Assembly (NCBI GenBank): GCA_048266425.1
Contig: JBLWZN010000008.1
Span: forward strand, 1-64,000
DNA: 64,000 bases
Direction of reading: 5' to 3'
Source of the DNA: Cerina sp048266425
GTDB lineage: Bacteria; Bacteroidota; Bacteroidia; Flavobacteriales; Flavobacteriaceae
Below the pieces are notes generated by a model, which did no database searches, was not told where the DNA came from, and saw only the letters and a program-made list of their open reading frames with translations. The position numbers and the translations under genes are program-made. Below, piece after piece: positions 8,596 through 17,554 of the stretch; position 1 is the stretch's first letter, and every line of letters begins with the position of its first letter.

Positions 8596-8603
8596 CAAAG
8601 TTA
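8596..8603 (-). promoter_or_regulatory. -7 box (TAACTTTG) almost abutting the oxidoreductase start
   Basis: TAACTTTG on the minus strand matches TAnnTTTG and ends only 4 nt before the ATG (8591-8589). If used, the transcript would be leaderless or nearly so. Confidence 0.45.
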
Positions 8604-8610
8604 GGGAATA

Positions 8611-8635
8611 AAAAAAGCCGCACGAATGTGCGGCT
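8611..8635 (-). terminator. intrinsic terminator of the gldKLMN operon
   Basis: On the minus strand AGCCGCAC, a 4-nt loop, GTGCGGCT, then a run of T. The stem is perfect over 8 bp and begins about 31 nt after the gldN stop. Confidence 0.92.
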
Positions 8636-8666
8636 CCTTATTATTTTGAATTGGAATAATATAGTT

Positions 8667-9569
8667 CTAATAGCTCCACATATCCTGTTCCCTATCGCGG
8701 ATAGCCTCCTTGATACGCTGTGACTCAAGAAGTTGGAACAAGGCATTATCTGCCACATAGTCCTTGATCTGGCGATCGCCTTGCACGTTGTCTTCCTTAT
8801 AGATGGTGGCATTGAACCTTCTGGCGTTCAATATCATATCAAATGAAAGCGGCTGGGCGGTATTGCGCTGGTTAAAGACCTTGGCACTGTGAAGTACCTG
8901 CCTGGCATCCGGATACCACACCCAGAACAAGGGCACCTTGGCATCTTCGGGGTTCATAGAATCATCATCTATAAAGTTTACATCCGGGGCCACGGGGGCT
9001 ATTCCCAACAGACGGTACTTTAATTCCCCTTGCCTTTTATCAAAATACCATATCCCTTTGATAAGGTATTCCTTAAGATCGGCGGCCGTTAGAGCCCTAT
9101 GGTTTATGTACTCCGGTGAAATCTGTTCCCCGGCGTTCAATTGTTCGTAACCACGATCGGTAGTATCGGTCTTTTGAAGGGTAGCCTGTAAATCGCTGAA
9201 CTTCCTTTTATCCGTAAAATACGCATCGGCATAAACATCCTTAATAGTTCCGTTCTTGACGTTCTTAATAAGGACGTCGTAGAGGGACCTCCTATCTGAA
9301 CCGATACCTATGGTATCCACTGGATAGTACAACGGGAAGTTGATCCTCTCGTCCAGATCGATGAGTTCCCATACGGTCTTGGACCACATGATGTCCCTAT
9401 CGTCCACATAACCGTATGGCAACGGGGCATCATTATCCATGGCTATTTGGGCCTCGGTCTTTTTGCCGACTTCCTCTGGCTTCTTAGCATTCAAAATGTT
9501 TGCTTGGGCCATCATGGATACGGGCAACAGTGTTACACCTCCTATTAATAAAACCTTTTTCCAATTCAT
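8667..9569 (-). CDS. gldN: gliding motility / type IX secretion protein GldN
   Basis: This protein of about 300 aa has a signal peptide (MNWKKVLLIGGVTLLPVSMM, ending before AQANILNAKK). I chose the ATG at 9569 over the in-frame ATG at 9578, which would add only MIF. The mature protein shows the GldN hallmarks, including DDRDIMWSKTVWELIDLDER, NFPLYYP and RRSLYDVLIKNVKNG. GldN (PorN) binds GldK in the periplasm to form the ring-shaped part of the type IX machine. It is the last gene of the minus-strand gldK-gldL-gldM-gldN operon, 14 nt after gldM, and is followed by a strong terminator. Confidence 0.96.
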   Translation of the reverse strand: MNWKKVLLIGGVTLLPVSMMAQANILNAKKPEEVGKKTEAQIAMDNDAPLPYGYVDDRDIMWSKTVWELIDLDERINFPLYYPVDTIGIGSDRRSLYDVLIKNVKNGTIKDVYADAYFTDKRKFSDLQATLQKTDTTDRGYEQLNAGEQISPEYINHRALTAADLKEYLIKGIWYFDKRQGELKYRLLGIAPVAPDVNFIDDDSMNPEDAKVPLFWVWYPDARQVLHSAKVFNQRNTAQPLSFDMILNARRFNATIYKEDNVQGDRQIKDYVADNALFQLLESQRIKEAIRDREQDMWSY

Positions 9570-9583
9570 AAAAATCATTTTAA

Positions 9584-11164
9584 CTAGTTTGTAATCTCAA
9601 TAATAACGGGAGATACTTTCTTAAGCTTATAGCTTTTGTTATTGCTGATGAATGCCTCGATATCGAATATCTGCACATCATCTCCCCGTTTGGCATATTT
9701 AAGGGCCTGCTTGGCACGGGCATCCAATTTATTTCCGTTGACACTGACCGTTGGCTGGCCTGGCACCTTAAATTTAAAGCCGGTTACCGCAAGGTTCAGG
9801 TCAAAATCAAAGTCTTCCAGCATGGCACCCACTGTGGAAATTTCGAGGTTGGTCCTTGGCATTTTTACACTACCGGACTCTCCCCGTATTGTACCACCTG
9901 GCCTTGGAATATCCTTGATCCTAAATTCTGCAGGAGTAGAGATACGTTGACCGTCAGGCAATACACCCGAAGCAACGATCTTAACGGTCCTACCTGTACC
10001 AGGATTCATGATATACCTACTACCACTGGCCTTGGAAAGACCTGGCGCGGAAGCCGTAACCTTATTGTCCGGTACTCCAGGTATGGAGATGGTCATTGGG
10101 TTGGCTACCCCGCGGTAAACCACGTTCATCTTATCCGCTGCGATCACCGCTGCATTTGGCTTGGTAATTGTTGCAAAAGTGGAATTTACAGGTACCTCGT
10201 TGCGAACCCCATCATTGATATACACCAAGTTACCTTCAATCTTATGGTCCCCCGGGCTACCGGCGCTCACCAACAAATTAACTTTTCCTCCTTCGAGCAC
10301 AAAATCTTTACCTTCGGTAAGTTTTCTACCATCCAAGGTGATATTTACCTCATTGGGTTTGGTAGTGGCATCGGTACGTCCCAAAACAACGCTTCCGGTA
10401 AACTTCTCACCTGCGTAGTAAGCAGATTTCTCTTGTTGCAACAACGTGGTGTAGTTGTTTGTATTTACGGAGGCTATCTTTGCCAAATTACCGGCTAACA
10501 TCGATTTCAGGGCATCTTCCTCGGTTGCTTTGACATCGGCCTGGATAGCTGTGATCTTGGTCAAGGAAGCCACTAAGGGAAACCCTTCAAATTGATATTG
10601 CAACCAACCTACCTTGGCACCATCCCTGTTGGTTACCTCGCCATTCTCATCCCCGGTCTTAAACCTGGTATTTACGGATGATTTTACATCGTCAAAATTC
10701 TTGCCCTGTGGCAATATTGCCGATACCTGGGCACGATAATCCACGATTCTTTTTACGAATTCCGCTCCTGCCTTGCTCAAATTGTCACCTTGGAAAAAAC
10801 GTTGATCAAGAAAATCCGTCTTATCCATTACCTGATAATCCGTGGGATCCTCCACATCCTTGACCATTTCCCTTTTCAGTTCCTCCAAATAAGTATAGTA
10901 CTCTTCGGAAAGGGTTTTTATTTCCTTGGCCTTGTTGTACAACTCTCCGTATTGATCGGGAGTAGTTTCTGCATTCTGCTCAAGACTACCTAAAAACGCA
11001 AGGTTGTTTTCAGTGATCTTGGCGTTGGAAGCTTCTAGTTTTTCGTTCATTAGACCGAAAGCGGATAGAACTTCCTTACTCATGTTTAGTGCCAGCATCG
11101 CGATGAAGATCAAATACATAAGGTTGATCATCTTCTGACGTGGTGTTGCTTTTCCTCCTGCCAT
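9584..11164 (-). CDS. gldM: gliding motility / type IX secretion motor protein GldM
   Basis: This 526-aa protein, of the family's usual length, has a cytosolic start (MAGGKATPRQKMINLMYLIF) leading into a single membrane helix (about 13-35), then a long periplasmic region. The helical D1 part (about 40-220) is followed by beta-rich D2-D4 domains with motifs such as YRGVANPMTISIPGVPDN. GldM and GldL form the proton-driven motor that powers gliding and type IX secretion, GldM reaching across the periplasm to the GldK/GldN ring. It lies 56 nt after gldL and 14 nt before gldN. Confidence 0.97.
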   Translation of the reverse strand: MAGGKATPRQKMINLMYLIFIAMLALNMSKEVLSAFGLMNEKLEASNAKITENNLAFLGSLEQNAETTPDQYGELYNKAKEIKTLSEEYYTYLEELKREMVKDVEDPTDYQVMDKTDFLDQRFFQGDNLSKAGAEFVKRIVDYRAQVSAILPQGKNFDDVKSSVNTRFKTGDENGEVTNRDGAKVGWLQYQFEGFPLVASLTKITAIQADVKATEEDALKSMLAGNLAKIASVNTNNYTTLLQQEKSAYYAGEKFTGSVVLGRTDATTKPNEVNITLDGRKLTEGKDFVLEGGKVNLLVSAGSPGDHKIEGNLVYINDGVRNEVPVNSTFATITKPNAAVIAADKMNVVYRGVANPMTISIPGVPDNKVTASAPGLSKASGSRYIMNPGTGRTVKIVASGVLPDGQRISTPAEFRIKDIPRPGGTIRGESGSVKMPRTNLEISTVGAMLEDFDFDLNLAVTGFKFKVPGQPTVSVNGNKLDARAKQALKYAKRGDDVQIFDIEAFISNNKSYKLKKVSPVIIEITN

Positions 11165-11220
11165 GTTTTCTAATTAGTTTTATTAATTTTAAATTTGGGT
11201 TGGTACGGTAATCGCACTAA

Positions 11221-11871
11221 TTAGTTTCTATTCATTGCCGAAAGCATACCTCCGTAAACTCCGTTCAAGGAAGATAGGTTAGAAGCCAAAGACTCCATTT
11301 GATCCTTAAGGGCACTAGAATTCTGGACGACTTCCTCGTTAATGGAAGCTTGTCTGCTTGCACTTTCCAACTGTACTTTATATAAGCTGTTCAAAGATTC
11401 CATCTGAGCTGCGGCCTGAACCATTTCATCGGAATATTTTCTAGTAGATTCCATGGCATCCACGGTAGGAGCAATACCCTTGGCAGCACCTTCAAAATTT
11501 CGGATGCTAGATCCCAGACTTTCCATAAGGGAGGCATCTACACCGGCTTCTTTCAATAACTCATCCAATTTAGCGGACAAAGACGCTTCGGCTTCCTTGA
11601 TCTGAGCTTTCTCGTTGCTTCTGGCCTCTCCTTGTCCTCCTGACAATTCTGGATATACCAAGGACCAATCGTATTCATCATCTACCGGTTCAAACGCACT
11701 GATAGCAAAAATAAGTGCCTCTGTTATAAGCCCAACGGCCAATAAAAGTCCTCCTGTCAATGGGCCGAATTCCCAGTGAAGAATCTTGAACAACGCACCA
11801 ATAATTACTACCGATGCACCTAGGCCATAGGCCATGTTAAATAATTTTTTTGTTGATTTTGACTGTGCCAT
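11221..11871 (-). CDS. gldL: gliding motility / type IX secretion motor protein GldL
   Basis: This 216-aa protein has two membrane helices near the N-terminus (about 12-30 and 36-58). GALFKILHWEFGPLTGG lies between them and carries the buried charged residues linked to proton flow in this family. A long cytosolic helical tail (about 85-216), rich in Ser, Gln and Glu, forms a coiled coil. GldL is the stator-like subunit of the GldLM motor. It sits between gldK (87 nt upstream) and gldM in the canonical order. Confidence 0.97.
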   Translation of the reverse strand: MAQSKSTKKLFNMAYGLGASVVIIGALFKILHWEFGPLTGGLLLAVGLITEALIFAISAFEPVDDEYDWSLVYPELSGGQGEARSNEKAQIKEAEASLSAKLDELLKEAGVDASLMESLGSSIRNFEGAAKGIAPTVDAMESTRKYSDEMVQAAAQMESLNSLYKVQLESASRQASINEEVVQNSSALKDQMESLASNLSSLNGVYGGMLSAMNRN

Positions 11872-11958
11872 AATTTTAAAATTTAATTTTAGGTTTTGTT
11901 AAAAATAAAGATTTGGTTAAAAAAATTGATTAATTATTATTAATGAAGTTATTACTAT

Positions 11959-13323
11959 TTATCTTCTGAAATTAGTATCCTCTTCTCCCATATAATCCTG
12001 TACCGTTCTAAAACCGATGTAGCTTCTTGCGGAATCCTGATATTCATAATCCCTAGTGCTCACCTGTAGGTAATAGGCCACATCTTTCCAGGAACCGCCA
12101 CGGATAACCTTTCTAGTATTTTCCGCACTTACCGCATTGGGGTTCATGGTAGAAACATATTCATAGGAGCTGGGATCGTAACTAGAGTTGGTCCATTCCG
12201 ATACGTTTCCTGCCATATTGTACAAATTGTAATCATTTGGTTCGTAAGACCTGGCCTCCACGGTATACAGGGCCGTATCGGCAGCATAGTCGCCCCGTTG
12301 TGGCTTAAAGTTGGCCATAAAGCAACCGGTATCGCTTATAACGTATGGTCCTCCCCAAGGATATGTTCCGCTTTCGATTCCACCACGGGCAGCATATTCC
12401 CATTCGGCCTCGGTAGGCAACCTAAACTGGTTTACAAATTGACGGCCCCTACTCTTTTGGTCATCGTTCTTAAACTTTGTCCTCCAATTGCAAAAGGCCT
12501 TGGCCTGCTTCCAGGAGACGCCGACTACAGGGTAATCGCTATAGGCGTCGTGCCAAAAGTAATCGTTGTGCATTGGCTCGTTATACGAGTATTGGAAATC
12601 TTTGATCCATACCGTGGTATCGGGATAAATCTCCAATTCTTCGTGCCGGATAAAATCCTTCCTACTTCCCTTTTTGGCGCGGGCGGCAGCTTCGATATCC
12701 ATCCAGTTATATTTATATTTTAACTGGGTAACATCGACACTTCTTTTTCCGTTATACGACTCATCTTCTGGTAGATAGATTGAATCTACCATAATCTCGG
12801 CATAGTATTCGTCAGGATATTTGGAAACGTCCCAAATAAGCGCATTGCTCTTGTTAAGGGCCCGACCTTCATAGCCCGTTTCTCCCAAGCCCGTATGATT
12901 GTCAAGCATATACTTGTCATAGACGGATAGTCTTGTAGTATCGGCATCCTTAAAGGCATAATCCCCGATTCCTCCATCTTCAGGTCCCAGTCCCAATTCA
13001 TCGGCCAGAATGGCCAATTTGGTCCTTACAATCGAATCTTTTACCCATTCTACAAATTGGCGATATTCGCTGTTGGTAATTTCCGTGTCGTCCATATAAA
13101 AGGAACGAACGGTTACGGTTTTGGTCGGTGCATTGAGAGCGTGTGCCACATCCTCTTCAGATTTACCCATTATAAACGAACCCTGGGGAATCAGCTCCAT
13201 ACCGTAGGGTTTTTCAGGGTACCACTTTTTACCTTGGACGCCTACTAGCTCTCCTTTTGTTTTAGACCCACAACTGCTGAGTAAAAAAACAAATGCTATA
13301 GATGATAACAATAGCTTCTTCAT
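11959..13323 (-). CDS. gldK: gliding motility lipoprotein GldK
   Basis: This 454-aa lipoprotein has signal peptide MKKLLLSSIAFVFLLSSC with the lipidated Cys at 18. The mature part has the formylglycine-generating-enzyme (sulfatase-modifying) fold: MELIPQGSFIMGKSEED, FYMDDTEITNSEYRQF, RLPTEAEWEYAARGG, GNVSEWTNSSY and VIRGGSWKD. GldK is a non-enzymatic member of this fold that forms the outer-membrane-tethered ring with GldN. It is the first gene of the gld operon. A relaxed -7-like sequence (GTATTTGC) lies about 35 nt upstream, too weak to call as a promoter. Confidence 0.96.
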   Translation of the reverse strand: MKKLLLSSIAFVFLLSSCGSKTKGELVGVQGKKWYPEKPYGMELIPQGSFIMGKSEEDVAHALNAPTKTVTVRSFYMDDTEITNSEYRQFVEWVKDSIVRTKLAILADELGLGPEDGGIGDYAFKDADTTRLSVYDKYMLDNHTGLGETGYEGRALNKSNALIWDVSKYPDEYYAEIMVDSIYLPEDESYNGKRSVDVTQLKYKYNWMDIEAAARAKKGSRKDFIRHEELEIYPDTTVWIKDFQYSYNEPMHNDYFWHDAYSDYPVVGVSWKQAKAFCNWRTKFKNDDQKSRGRQFVNQFRLPTEAEWEYAARGGIESGTYPWGGPYVISDTGCFMANFKPQRGDYAADTALYTVEARSYEPNDYNLYNMAGNVSEWTNSSYDPSSYEYVSTMNPNAVSAENTRKVIRGGSWKDVAYYLQVSTRDYEYQDSARSYIGFRTVQDYMGEEDTNFRR

Positions 13324-13438
13324 ACTTTAGGTTAAATTTCGATTTAAGATTATGAATTGCAAATACAATTATTATTCTAAAACTACTTTTTGAATATTTT
13401 ATTGTATCGAATCTTTTATCCTTTAAAAAAACTTCTGG

Positions 13439-14596
13439 TCAATTAAAGCCTTTCTTATAGGCTTTAAACCACCTTTCGGGGATAAGTTGATTACATGCAT
13501 CCAAGTAGTCCCGTTCGGTGCATGGTAATAACGCAGGGGTATTGGATTTAGTATGTGAAGATAAAATTGATGGCACCTCTACCCACCATCTTTCTGTTAG
13601 TAGACTTTTGTAAAACACAAGGTCCTCGGTATCGGTGGGCACCAAGTATTTGGTGAAGTCCTCCTTATTTACATGTGGGGATTCCTTGACCCTAAAGTTG
13701 GTCCCTTCTATAAAGTACCAAATAATTTGTGCGATAAGCTGGAAGGCCTGGATGGAGTTCTCGCCTTCATAGATCCCTAATAGGGATACGTTTTCACTAA
13801 TGCCCGCATATCTGGCAATGGCACAGATCTCGCGACCGGTAAAACCATTAGGGGAAAAATTATCGGACATTCCCATTTCACCGGCCCTAATGGCACGGGT
13901 ATCCATACTTACAATATGGGCGTTTCTCAGTAACGGTTCCGCCTTCGTAATATCCTGTGCCAACTCCCCCAAGCGATAGGCATCGAAGAATAGGCGCTCC
14001 ATAAGGTCCAATTCTTCCTGGGCAATAAAGTAGCTTTGATAACCAATGTTGGAGAAATTGAACAAATTTATCGGCTTGTCCTCTATAATCTTGCTCATAT
14101 AGGAACTGGCGGAAATAAGTTCTTCCGCATCGCCAAAATCGAACCGACTATCAATGGACACCAAATTTATCATACTTTTAATTCCGTCGAAGGCTCGATA
14201 TGTGGGATAGGTAATATCTTGGGTTCCTCCTATAATAATAGGAACAATATTTTCTTCCAGTAGTTCGGCGGTTATCTCCTTAACAACAAAGTAGGTATCT
14301 TCCACCGTTTCCCCCTCCTCAATATCGCCCAAATCTATAAGTGACGAATTCCAATTGCCCATCATCAATTTATAGAACTGCATTCTAATACCCGATGTAT
14401 TTAGTTGCTCCGGCTTGCGTTCAAAGGCATTTCTTGACTCCCGGACCCCCATAAGGGCAATCGTAGCATTCGCCAATACCGGCAGTCCCTTCTTTTCTGT
14501 ATGCTTATATATACACCGCCCCACAGATTGGGAAGGAAGTAGTTCGCAATGGGCTACAAGTTTATCCTCTACCGGAACTAAGAAATCGAATGCCAT
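13439..14596 (-). CDS. ureohydrolase-fold protein lacking the metal ligands (formimidoylglutamase-like)
   Basis: This 385-aa protein has the arginase/agmatinase/formimidoylglutamase fold pattern, but the three metal-binding motifs are broken. GGTQD (123-127) stands where GGxHS is expected, SIDSRFD (147-153) replaces the DAHxD type, and SMDTRAIRAG (230-239) replaces SxDxDxxDP. Two His ligands (to Gln and Arg) and at least one Asp (to Arg) are lost, so binuclear Mn catalysis is unlikely. It lies between topA and gldK, on the same strand, with a TTGATGG repeat array right before its start codon. Databases often call this family formimidoylglutamase; I infer a non-catalytic or changed role. Confidence 0.8.
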   Translation of the reverse strand: MAFDFLVPVEDKLVAHCELLPSQSVGRCIYKHTEKKGLPVLANATIALMGVRESRNAFERKPEQLNTSGIRMQFYKLMMGNWNSSLIDLGDIEEGETVEDTYFVVKEITAELLEENIVPIIIGGTQDITYPTYRAFDGIKSMINLVSIDSRFDFGDAEELISASSYMSKIIEDKPINLFNFSNIGYQSYFIAQEELDLMERLFFDAYRLGELAQDITKAEPLLRNAHIVSMDTRAIRAGEMGMSDNFSPNGFTGREICAIARYAGISENVSLLGIYEGENSIQAFQLIAQIIWYFIEGTNFRVKESPHVNKEDFTKYLVPTDTEDLVFYKSLLTERWWVEVPSILSSHTKSNTPALLPCTERDYLDACNQLIPERWFKAYKKGFN

Positions 14597-14601
14597 GTTT
14601 T

Positions 14602-14779
14602 ATGGTTGATGGTTGATGGTTGATGGTTGATGGTTGATGGTTGATGGTTGATGGTTGATGGTTGATGGTTGATGGTTGAAAAATAAAAAATAGCAGCCGC
14701 CTAAACTAATAAACATTTAAACTTATAAACTTTTTTAGTCTATTTTCTTTGGTCTTGTTTCTTGATTCTTGATTCTAGG
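14602..14779 (+). repeat. heptamer (ATGGTTG x11) and octamer/heptamer repeat module
   Basis: Eleven perfect ATGGTTG units fill 14602-14678. Then come TAAACnnn octamers (about 14702-14731), then TCT recurring at exactly 7-bp steps at 14739, 14746, 14753, 14760, 14767 and 14774. The module fills most of the 208-nt gap between topA and the ureohydrolase-like gene and begins 5 nt outside the latter's start codon. It leaves little room for a separate promoter. Confidence 0.9.
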
Positions 14780-14804
14780 TTCCCGCTGGCCACTGAATAC
14801 TAGC

Positions 14805-17288
14805 TTACTTCTTAGGCTTCGCCTTTGCCTTTTTTTTTGGTGTTTTTTTCTCTATCAGGGATTTTGCATCCTCCAGGCTTACCTTGGAAGCATCTACCTC
14901 CTTGGATAGCTCAACCTTGATCTTCCCTTTCAAAATGGTATGGCGCCCCCATCTGGCCTTTTCTATGCGAATACCCTCTTCTGGCCATTCCTGGACCACC
15001 TTTTCCAATTCCTTTTGCTTTTTTGCCTCAATAAGCTCCTCGATATTGTCTTGGGTAAGATTGTCAAAATCGTATTTCTTTGGCACATTGATAAACATAC
15101 CGTCCCATTTGATAAAGGGACCAAAACGGCCCACCCCTTTGGTTACGTCCTTTTTCTCATAGGCTGCAATAGGCGCATCGGCCTTTTGTTTTTCCTTAAT
15201 AAGTTCAATGGCCCTTTCCAAACTTATGTCCAATGCACTTTCGCCGGATTCCAGGGAAACAAACTTTTTCCCAAATCTTACGTAAGGACCAAATCTGCCT
15301 ACATTGGCCTCGACTTCCTCACCTTCAAAAGACCCAAGCTTTCTAGGAAGCTTAAAAAGATCCATTGCTTCCTCAAAGGTTATGGTATTCAAGGACTGGT
15401 CTGGCAATAAACTCGCAAACAATGGCTTCTCTTCCTCCTCAACGGTACCAATCTGCACCATTGGGCCAAAACGGCCCAATCTAACCGACAGTTGTCTACC
15501 GGTTTTTGGATCCGTCCCCAGGACCCTCTCCCCGCTTGCCCTATCCGCATTCTCCTCCACATCTAGCACTTTGGGATGAAAGTCCTTATAAAAGTCCTTC
15601 ATCACCTTTTGCCAATCTTCTTCTCCAGTTGCAATCTCGTCAAAATCCTCTTCTACCTTGGCCGTAAAGTTATAATCCAAAATGTTGGCAAAATGATCGA
15701 CCAAAAAATCGTTTACTATAGTCCCGATATCAGTGGGTACCATTTTACCTTTATCCGACCCCACATTTTCGGTCAATTTCTTTTCCACAATCTTATTGGC
15801 TTCCAAGATCAATTGGGCATAATTCCTTTCTGTTCCTTCTATGGTTCCCTTTTCAATATAACCCCTATTTTGGATCGTAGAGATGGTAGGCGCGTAGGTA
15901 GAAGGCCTCCCAATTCCCAATTCTTCCAATTTTTTTACCAGGGAAGCTTCCGAATAGCGATATGGCGGTCTTGAAAAACGCTCTGTTGCAGTAATGTAAT
16001 TATTGTTCAAGGAATCTCCTTGTTTCATTGCTGGGAGCATTCCGTCCTGGTCTTCGGATAGATCCTCATCATCCAAATCTTCCATATAAACTTTAAGAAA
16101 GCCATCAAATTTTATAACCTCCCCGTTGGCAGTAAACTCTTCCTGATGGTTATTGGCCTTTATCCTTACGTTGGTACGTTCCAATTGGGCGTCGCTCATT
16201 TGCGAGGCCAGGGTACGTTTCCATATCAATTCATATAATTTGGACTGATCTCTTTCCAAGGAGACCGACTGTCTGGTCATATCCGTGGGACGTATCGCCT
16301 CATGTGCCTCTTGTGCCCCTTTGGTTTTCCCGGTAAAGTTCCGTACCGTACTATACTCCTTACCATAATTATCCATAATGGCATCCTTGGCGGCCGCCAA
16401 CGCCTCCGGCGAAAGGTTTACGCTATCGGTCCTCATATAGGTAATTAATCCTGCCTCATAGAGCCGCTGGGCAACTTGCATGGTCCTGGCTACCGAAAAA
16501 TAAAGCTTCCTGGATGCCTCCTGTTGTAAGGTCGATGTAGTAAATGGGGCTGCAGGGGATTTCTTGGCCGGCTTTTTATCCAGGCCGGACACGGAAAAAT
16601 TGGCTCCAATGTTCTGTTTTAAGAATGCCTCAGCCTCTTGCTTGGTGGCAAAGGTTTTGGGCAACTTGGCGGTAAACACACTGCCATCAACTGTTCTGAA
16701 TTCGGCAGAAACCTTAAATGTAGCTTCGGGCATAAAGGCCTCTATCTCCCGTTCCCGCTCCACAATTAACCGTACAGCGACAGATTGCACCCTCCCCGCC
16801 GAAAGTCCCGGTTTAATTTTTTTCCAAAGTACAGGTGAAAGTTCATAACCTACCAGACGATCTAGGACCCTTCGGGCTTGCTGGGCGTTCACCAGATCGT
16901 AATTTATTTCCCTTGGATTCTCAATGGCTTTTTGAATGGCCGATTTGGTAATCGAGTTAAAAACAATGCGTTTGGTTTTTTTCCTATCCAATTTTAGCTC
17001 CTCGGCCAAATGCCAGGAAATTGCCTCCCCCTCACGGTCCTCATCACTTGCGAGCCATATGGTTTCCGCTTTTGACGCAAGATCTTTCAGTTTTTTTACG
17101 AGTGCCTTTTTGTCGGAAGCTACAATATATTTAGGTTTAAAATCATTTTCGACATCCACCCCCAACTCGTTGGAAGGAAGGTCGGCGATATGTCCAAAAC
17201 TGGACTCTACCTTAAAATCCTTACCTAAAAATTTCTCTATGGTTTTTGCTTTTGCGGGGGACTCTACAATAACTAAATTCTTTGCCAT
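14805..17288 (-). CDS. topA: DNA topoisomerase I (type IA)
   Basis: This 827-aa enzyme starts with a Toprim domain (NLVIVESPAKAKTIEKFLGK, 4-23; acidic motif DEDREGE, 82-88). The type IA cleavage core carries the nucleophile Tyr284 in LITYMRTDSVNLS. The C-terminus has several copies of the topoisomerase C-terminal repeat, each containing a GRFGP-type motif (for example LGRFGPMVQIG, VGRFGPYVRFG, VGRFGPFIKWD), and a Lys/Ala/Pro-rich DNA-binding tail (KKTPKKKAKAKPKK). It relaxes negative supercoils. A TACTTTTG -7-like box lies at 17315-17308, 19 nt before the ATG. Members of Bacteroidota often carry this repeat-rich C-terminus in place of zinc fingers. Confidence 0.97.
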   Translation of the reverse strand: MAKNLVIVESPAKAKTIEKFLGKDFKVESSFGHIADLPSNELGVDVENDFKPKYIVASDKKALVKKLKDLASKAETIWLASDEDREGEAISWHLAEELKLDRKKTKRIVFNSITKSAIQKAIENPREINYDLVNAQQARRVLDRLVGYELSPVLWKKIKPGLSAGRVQSVAVRLIVEREREIEAFMPEATFKVSAEFRTVDGSVFTAKLPKTFATKQEAEAFLKQNIGANFSVSGLDKKPAKKSPAAPFTTSTLQQEASRKLYFSVARTMQVAQRLYEAGLITYMRTDSVNLSPEALAAAKDAIMDNYGKEYSTVRNFTGKTKGAQEAHEAIRPTDMTRQSVSLERDQSKLYELIWKRTLASQMSDAQLERTNVRIKANNHQEEFTANGEVIKFDGFLKVYMEDLDDEDLSEDQDGMLPAMKQGDSLNNNYITATERFSRPPYRYSEASLVKKLEELGIGRPSTYAPTISTIQNRGYIEKGTIEGTERNYAQLILEANKIVEKKLTENVGSDKGKMVPTDIGTIVNDFLVDHFANILDYNFTAKVEEDFDEIATGEEDWQKVMKDFYKDFHPKVLDVEENADRASGERVLGTDPKTGRQLSVRLGRFGPMVQIGTVEEEEKPLFASLLPDQSLNTITFEEAMDLFKLPRKLGSFEGEEVEANVGRFGPYVRFGKKFVSLESGESALDISLERAIELIKEKQKADAPIAAYEKKDVTKGVGRFGPFIKWDGMFINVPKKYDFDNLTQDNIEELIEAKKQKELEKVVQEWPEEGIRIEKARWGRHTILKGKIKVELSKEVDASKVSLEDAKSLIEKKTPKKKAKAKPKK

Positions 17289-17361
17289 TCATTGGTTTTT
17301 AGTACGGCAAAAGTATATCAATTTTTTTATTTTACACTTTACCTTATAGTTATGCACAAAA

Positions 17362-17387
17362 AAACACCCCTCTTACGAAAGGTGTTT
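17362..17387 (-). terminator. intrinsic terminator downstream of the LVIVD lipoprotein gene
   Basis: On the minus strand AAACACC pairs with GGTGTTT (7 bp, 12-nt loop), followed by seven T. It lies about 170 nt past the lipoprotein stop and upstream of the topA promoter, so it insulates topA. Confidence 0.7.
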
Positions 17388-17504
17388 GATGCCAATTTTA
17401 GGTCGAACTACGAATTTTGTGCCGATCAAGTTCACCTAATAAATTACGTTTTGCAAACCCTTGCCAAGTGCTATTTCCAGTACCCCATACACACCGTAAA
17501 TGGC

Positions 17505-17541
17505 GTAAAGCTTAAAGCGAATAGCTCCTAGCGCATAGCGC
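17505..17541. repeat. degenerate heptamer array (AGC every 7 bp)
   Basis: AGC recurs at 17509, 17516, 17523, 17530 and 17537, exactly 7 bp apart, with variable filler. It sits just past the 3' end of the LVIVD lipoprotein gene, in a 266-nt gap that otherwise holds only the terminator at 17362 and the topA -7 box. Confidence 0.7.
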
Positions 17542-17554
17542 AAATCAATTTTAT

